Shown: positions 59,370-64,000 of the stretch, one piece after another | Position numbering within the stretch: position 1 is the first letter of the stretch | How the letters are laid out: the number at the start of each line of letters is the position of its first letter | Assembly (NCBI RefSeq): GCF_020085105.1 | Contig: NC_058043.1 | Location: 3,110,001-3,174,000, forward strand | DNA from: Siniperca chuatsi | Taxonomy: Eukaryota > Chordata > Actinopteri > Centrarchiformes > Sinipercidae | Direction of reading: 5' to 3' | Length of the DNA: 64,000 nucleotides | Notes under the pieces: model-generated | Seen by the model: the letters and a program-made list of their open reading frames with translations, nothing else | Databases searched by the model: none | Told to the model about the DNA's origin: nothing | Made by a program: the position numbers and the translations under genes

Positions 59370-60004
59370 TTCCCCTCTTTATTTCGGGTTGAGAGAAACA
59401 TCACACCCGCAGTCACAGTGAAGGAGAGAGAGATCAGATTCGTGGCCACCTGATTAAAAATTAATCTCTGCTATTTTGGCAGACAGAACTCTCGACGTGG
59501 AGAAATAAGAAAAAGGGATTTTCTGAGCATTTAACGGATCTGACGGGACAAGAGGAAGCTTTTAGACGACAGCGAGCTCAGTCGCTCTCTCCTCCTGTCA
59601 GACCTGATGAAACTGAGGCCGCACGACGCTGAGGAGGAGGAATCATTTAAAACACAGAGAGAAATGTGAAAAACATCGACTTTAACAGCTGAAACATCTC
59701 CGTTGTCAGCGCTTGTGCTCCAACAAGCAGTTAATATGGAAATCTACTTCCAGATATATAATGATTACATAATCTAAGATGAAAAGCCCTCAGATAGCTA
59801 ATAATAACCTAAAGGGAGTTTCACTTTCATACTACCAGTCACTTTGATCACGATTTTTAAGGCTGTTGTGTTGGAGGGAAACTGTTTGATCTTTATTTTG
59901 ACTGAGATCTGCGTTATTCTGTATTTTCAGTACTTTCTGACGTCTTTTTGAAGAGGTAAATCTTAAAAAACACCTCACAAATATATAATTCCATTAAAAA
60001 AAAC

Positions 60005-60268
60005 TGAAACAGCTGCTCGCTGTAGTTTTTATCAAACAGACAGGAGGAAATATTGTTGGGGACTATTTTCAGCGGCGGATGAATCCACATGTGGTGCTCT
60101 GGTGAGTGTTTGGGGCAGCAGGACGGTGTGTGTGGGGCTGAGGCAGAATAAACTACAGTGTGTGTGTTCATGGCGATGAAGGAACATGTCACCCAGAGCA
60201 ACAGAGCGGCCCGCTGATGTGTTTTTAATAACAACGATGGCGCTCTGTGGCTCAGAGGAAGGAGATCC
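60005..60268 (-). repeat. Dispersed ~265-bp repeat, copy 2
   Basis: High-identity partner of 45638-45900, in the same orientation. The minus-strand frame is kept open, with small substitutions. Confidence 0.8.
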
Positions 60269-60464
60269 GTCAGGCTGTGATTCACACACTTGTTAGAAGA
60301 TACATTCGCTGTTGGTTTCAGTCTTTTTGTGGGTTTTGATGACAATTCTAAAAATAAAGACTATCACCAGACTTATTCTAATAACACCAAACACTTCTGT
60401 TCTAATTTTTAATGAAACATTTGTGAATCAGAAACTCGATTTCAACGTTCTTCTCATTCAGCGG

Positions 60465-60800
60465 TGAAATGTGGTCAAGTACGTATAAATCTGAAGTACT
60501 TGAACTTCCCTCGAGTGTTTCCATTTTGTTACTTTCTACTTCTACTCTTTAATATTTCAGAGGGAGATATTGTACTTTTTTACTCCACCACAACAGTAAA
60601 ATGCTGCTCACACATTGATGCAGCAGTAATAATAATGCAGTGATCTAATATATGACAGGACAAGAGCCGTTTTCTGCCTTCAACTTTTGATACTTTGAGT
60701 AAATTAACTACTAATACACACTTTCAATTCAGGACTTTTACTTGTAGAGTGTTTTTACAGCGTGGTGTTTCTACTCTACTACATACGTAAATGATCTGAA
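60465..60800. mobile_element. TIR element fragment (AAGTACTT-rich family)
   Basis: Contains TCAAGTACGTATAAATCTGA, ACTTTCTACTTCTACTC, CAGAGGGAGATATTGTACTT and GACTTTTACTTGTAGAGTG. It is the same family as 42590 and 57578, in inverted orientation to the latter, and degraded at both ends. Confidence 0.6.
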
Positions 60801-60939
60801 TACATCCGCCGCGACTGGTTTCACAGTTACAGCCAATCTACGAAACTACCAGAAAATCCCAAAATTATTAAATAAGTAACTCTGTTAATAACAGAATCAT
60901 TTCTACTGTCAAAGTGTAAAAACAGAGACACAACTGTCC

Positions 60940-63260
60940 TCAGTTTTTATTAATTTCTTTATTAGACAAGCAAACACATAAAATACACAAACCAAACATC
61001 AGTGATCTCAAACATATGCATGACTTCCACTGCATCCTTTAAGGCATTTATACTTCAGAAACTGAGGGAACAACAAATCAGGCATCAGACGGGATGTGTG
61101 CAAAACATGAGAAGAGCTCAGAAAAGACGAGTTAACAGCAGATCCAAACATGCCTGGAAGAAATTTAAAAAATAAAAAAAGGTTTTGCACATAGAAGAGG
61201 CAGAGAAACAGGACAGTGAAAACTTCTGAAATCTCAAAACTCAAAAAGCTTTTCACGCAGATTCACCTAAACAATGAGGATGCAGCCTGAATCCGGTGTT
61301 TACTGTAAATCTGTGAAACGGTTCCAGCACTGTTTGGTGCTGAGAAATTATTTTTCTCCACTTTTCTTTGTTCTGTTCATGTATTTATTCACTTATTCAG
61401 GAATCACAGTTTTATACAGGCGCCAATGACAGTTTGTATTTGAACATTTTATAGTTATATTGTTTGTATTCCTACTTGAATACTGAGCTTTGAGACTACA
61501 AATATAAAACATGAACAACCGAAATACCTGCAGAAAAAAGTATGTATGTAACTCTGAATGAATAAATTAAAGACTCGAGGAGCCTTAACAGTGGTAACAC
61601 TTGAGAAATGATGCATCTATACACTCCATGTGTTTCAGTAGGATTTAGACATTATAACTGACTCACTCATTAAATAAATTAGAGCCTCATGAAGTGTTTG
61701 TGCTACTGAAACATCATCTGAGTTCTCCAAGAACAAGTAAATAACCTGAAATTAAAGCACAATTAAATGTGATCCAGATATGTTTTCACTCTACATAATT
61801 ATGATTTTTTTTTTTTTAGCACAAATCAGTAATTCTACCGTCCCAAACTTCCCTTCATGCTGCTCAGCTGCAGGTGTTGAATGAACCATTAAAGAAAGTA
61901 GTAAAGAAACGTACAAATACCTGCAGTGGTTTGTTTTGGCCTCGTTAAATCACCAGTTCATAGTTATAAGTTCAGACAATAACAGAAGCATTTAAAAGTT
62001 AATTTTGTCAAAAGAAGGCAGAAATATCCAACAGTGGTTCATGTTAAAACTGATTCCAAAACATCAGAACAGTTTAACTTCTGTTCTAAATCTTCTCCAG
62101 TGATTACGACTTAATTTCTGTTGCTTCGCTTCTCCAGCAGCAGAGTAACTTCGCTGCCAGTTTAATAACAATCGAGATCCATTATTTTCTATATTTTCCC
62201 CTTTTTCTCTGGTATCGTCAGCAGAACCAGTTTATATATTAGATCACTGTTCAAATAACTACTCAAAAACAGAACATCCAAAACTGACAAAAATAAGGCA
62301 GAAAGAAAAATCCCTTTTTGCTTTGCTTGTAACAAGTAAGAGAAAATGGAAAAAAAAAAATGAATTGTGCGAGTGTGAGTCACAGAGTCCTGCACACACA
62401 GAAACCACAGAACAAGTCTGGAGGTAAATACAGCATCTTGTTATCAGGTCTGGACTTTAACTACAGCGAGTCCAGCTGAAGGGTTTCTCCCCAAAAACCT
62501 CCCACACCCATTCTGACTCGCTGTCTGTTGATAACTGCTTAATATTCAAAGTAATAACTTAATGAAAAGTGTCTCGTTTTGGGGATTTAACCCTTCAACT
62601 CATCATATGAATCCCAATATACAAATACAGCCCAGCAGTGCTTGTGTATATATACAGACGTGACTCTTTGTGTGAAGGATCTCCAAATGATCTACAGTTT
62701 CTCATCACTACTTTCATTATTTTACACCCCTGAGGAGTTTTATGACCTGAGAAGCTGTTTTTTTATTCTGATGCAAATCCCGGCGATCAGAACAAAACTG
62801 TTGTGTAACCACTAAACCTATGTATAAAAATATAAATCCTCAGTTATGTTTTGTGCTGGATGGATACCAAATATGAAAAATGAGCGGCTGAGTTGCTCCG
62901 AGGAATGTTAGAAGTGAAGATGAATGAGACCCGGGCGACGCCAGCTTTAGTCTGCGGCTTCTTGGCACTTTTTTTTTTTAGGGGCAATCTCATTCGGTCC
63001 ACCGTGCCAGATCAAACTCATAAATCCAAGAAATAAAAGCTTTGTTTAATCTTTTTTCCATAAATATGTTGACCCAGGTCTTTTTTTTTTTTTTTTTTTT
63101 TAGCTTACTCAGGAAGAAAACTAGACACTGAAATAAAAACCCAAAGTAAACACTAAGAACTGTGGACACTGGAGGTTAAACGTCAAAACGTGCCCACCTG
63201 ATTAAATCCCTTAAAACTATAAGAAAATTTTAATTCCAGCTTCGAATAAACATTCAAGTG
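60940..63260 (-). other. Possible long 3' UTR of a minus-strand gene beyond the window
   Basis: At 60943-60965 the plus strand reads TTTTTATTAATTTCTTTATT, which on the minus strand gives AATAAAGAAATTAATAAAAA, two polyadenylation signals. From there to 63260 the sequence is AT-rich, has few recognisable repeats and no long open frame, as in a long fish 3' untranslated region. No coding exon of such a gene is inside the window, so this is only a suggestion. Confidence 0.25.
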
Positions 63261-63276
63261 CAGGAGTGTCTGTTAG

Positions 63277-63925
63277 GCCAGTCATTCCCAACCTTTTTTT
63301 TTGTTTTGAAGCAATGTCAACCTGCGAACCATCATCAGTGTCGTCATCATATGCCCATAAAATAACGACCAGGTTAACCAAAAAGAGATTATCTGGAGAA
63401 ACGAGGAGGTCAAATTACCCAGTAGTTTAAAAATAGACGATTTTTTCAGATGTTCCTCTAAAGGTAACACTTTGCTTTAACCTCCTATTACGATTTATAA
63501 GCAGTATATAAACATTTAATACATGTTTAACACACTATAATGTCATTGTAAGCAGATATAAGTGACTATTAATTTATTTGTAAACAACTAACCCATAAGT
63601 GGAGGCTGGTGTATGAACAGATAAGGAATGACATTATAGTAACACACAGTTGTAATAATATAAAACGTCTTCATATGAGAAGTTATAATTGTTCACAAAT
63701 ACTGTACATTAATAAACACTTAAAAATGTCCTTATATGTGCTCACAACTACATTACAGTGTGTTATAAACCATTTAAATGTTTATATAATGCTTATAAAT
63801 GCTAAGCAGGGGGGTTAAAAGCAAATGTCACCAAAATAAATATAACTGTGTATAAATGTATTGTTTTCCAGTTTTTCGCCCCCACATACTGTTCTGCGAT
63901 CTGCAGGTTGGGAACAACCGACTCT
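63277..63925. mobile_element. TIR element with nested second element
   Basis: The outer ends are CCAGTCATTCCCAACCTTTT (63279) and AGGTTGGGAACAACCGACT (63905), inverted with few mismatches. Inside lies a second element, 63463-63832, whose ends GGTAACACTTTGCTTTAACC and (reverse complement) GGTGACATTTGCTTTTAACC are also inverted. Its interior is rich in TTATAAGCAGTATATAAAC-like words. Neither encodes a protein. Confidence 0.7.
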
Positions 63926-64000
63926 CAGATACAGAGTTTGTTACATTTCAAGATCAGCATTTCTGTATCAAGAATATCTGTCTGTAACTCGTCCTGTTGT

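Noticed and set aside
1-64000. CRISPR arrays, tRNA or rRNA genes, operons
   Set aside because: None seen. The repeats are microsatellites and transposons, and the genes are spliced eukaryotic genes.

Overview
The window reads as nuclear DNA of a ray-finned fish, most likely a percomorph teleost. The reasons are spliced genes with GT-AG introns, a tandem cluster of receptors resembling the teleost odorant receptor 131-2 (or131-2) group, abundant L2 and Rex1/CR1-type LINE debris, long (CA)n tracts, and many short inverted-repeat DNA transposons of kinds common in teleosts. All calls come from reading the sequence; no database search was run.

Positions 1-37,000 hold six apparently intact or131-2-like receptor genes on the plus strand, called here OR-A (399-2095), OR-B (8039-9714), OR-C (13559-15179), OR-D (19431-21739), OR-E (24381-27906) and OR-F (30923-36921), plus one decayed receptor fragment at about 11670-11940. 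OR-A and OR-B lie in a recent tandem duplication. OR-A to OR-D have one coding intron. OR-E and OR-F each have three, mostly at different positions. A splice acceptor lies just upstream of each ATG, and TATA-plus-leader-exon signals are visible for OR-B, OR-C and OR-F, so an untranslated first exon may be general to the cluster.

Between and inside these genes lie minus-strand L2 LINE pieces (3985-7020 and 32930-34212), a plus-strand L2 3' end inside OR-D, Rex1/CR1 pieces (3740-3985, 38205-38580), a THAP-domain fossil (10398-10630) and several short TIR elements. Some of the TIR elements are nested, and one has a perfect 8-bp target duplication.

Positions 40,560-56,310 hold one gene, kcns1, encoding the Kv9.1-type silent potassium channel subunit: a likely untranslated exon near 40560-40740, then nine coding exons from 47499 to 55787 that give 506 residues. 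The pore and T1 domain are complete. From 56,310 to the end there is no recognisable protein gene. That stretch holds repeats and, from about 60,940 on, possibly the long 3' untranslated region of a minus-strand gene lying beyond the window.

The receptors would act in olfactory sensory neurons, and kcns1 would modify Kv2-type channels in neurons. Nothing in the sequence links the two functionally; they are simply neighbours.
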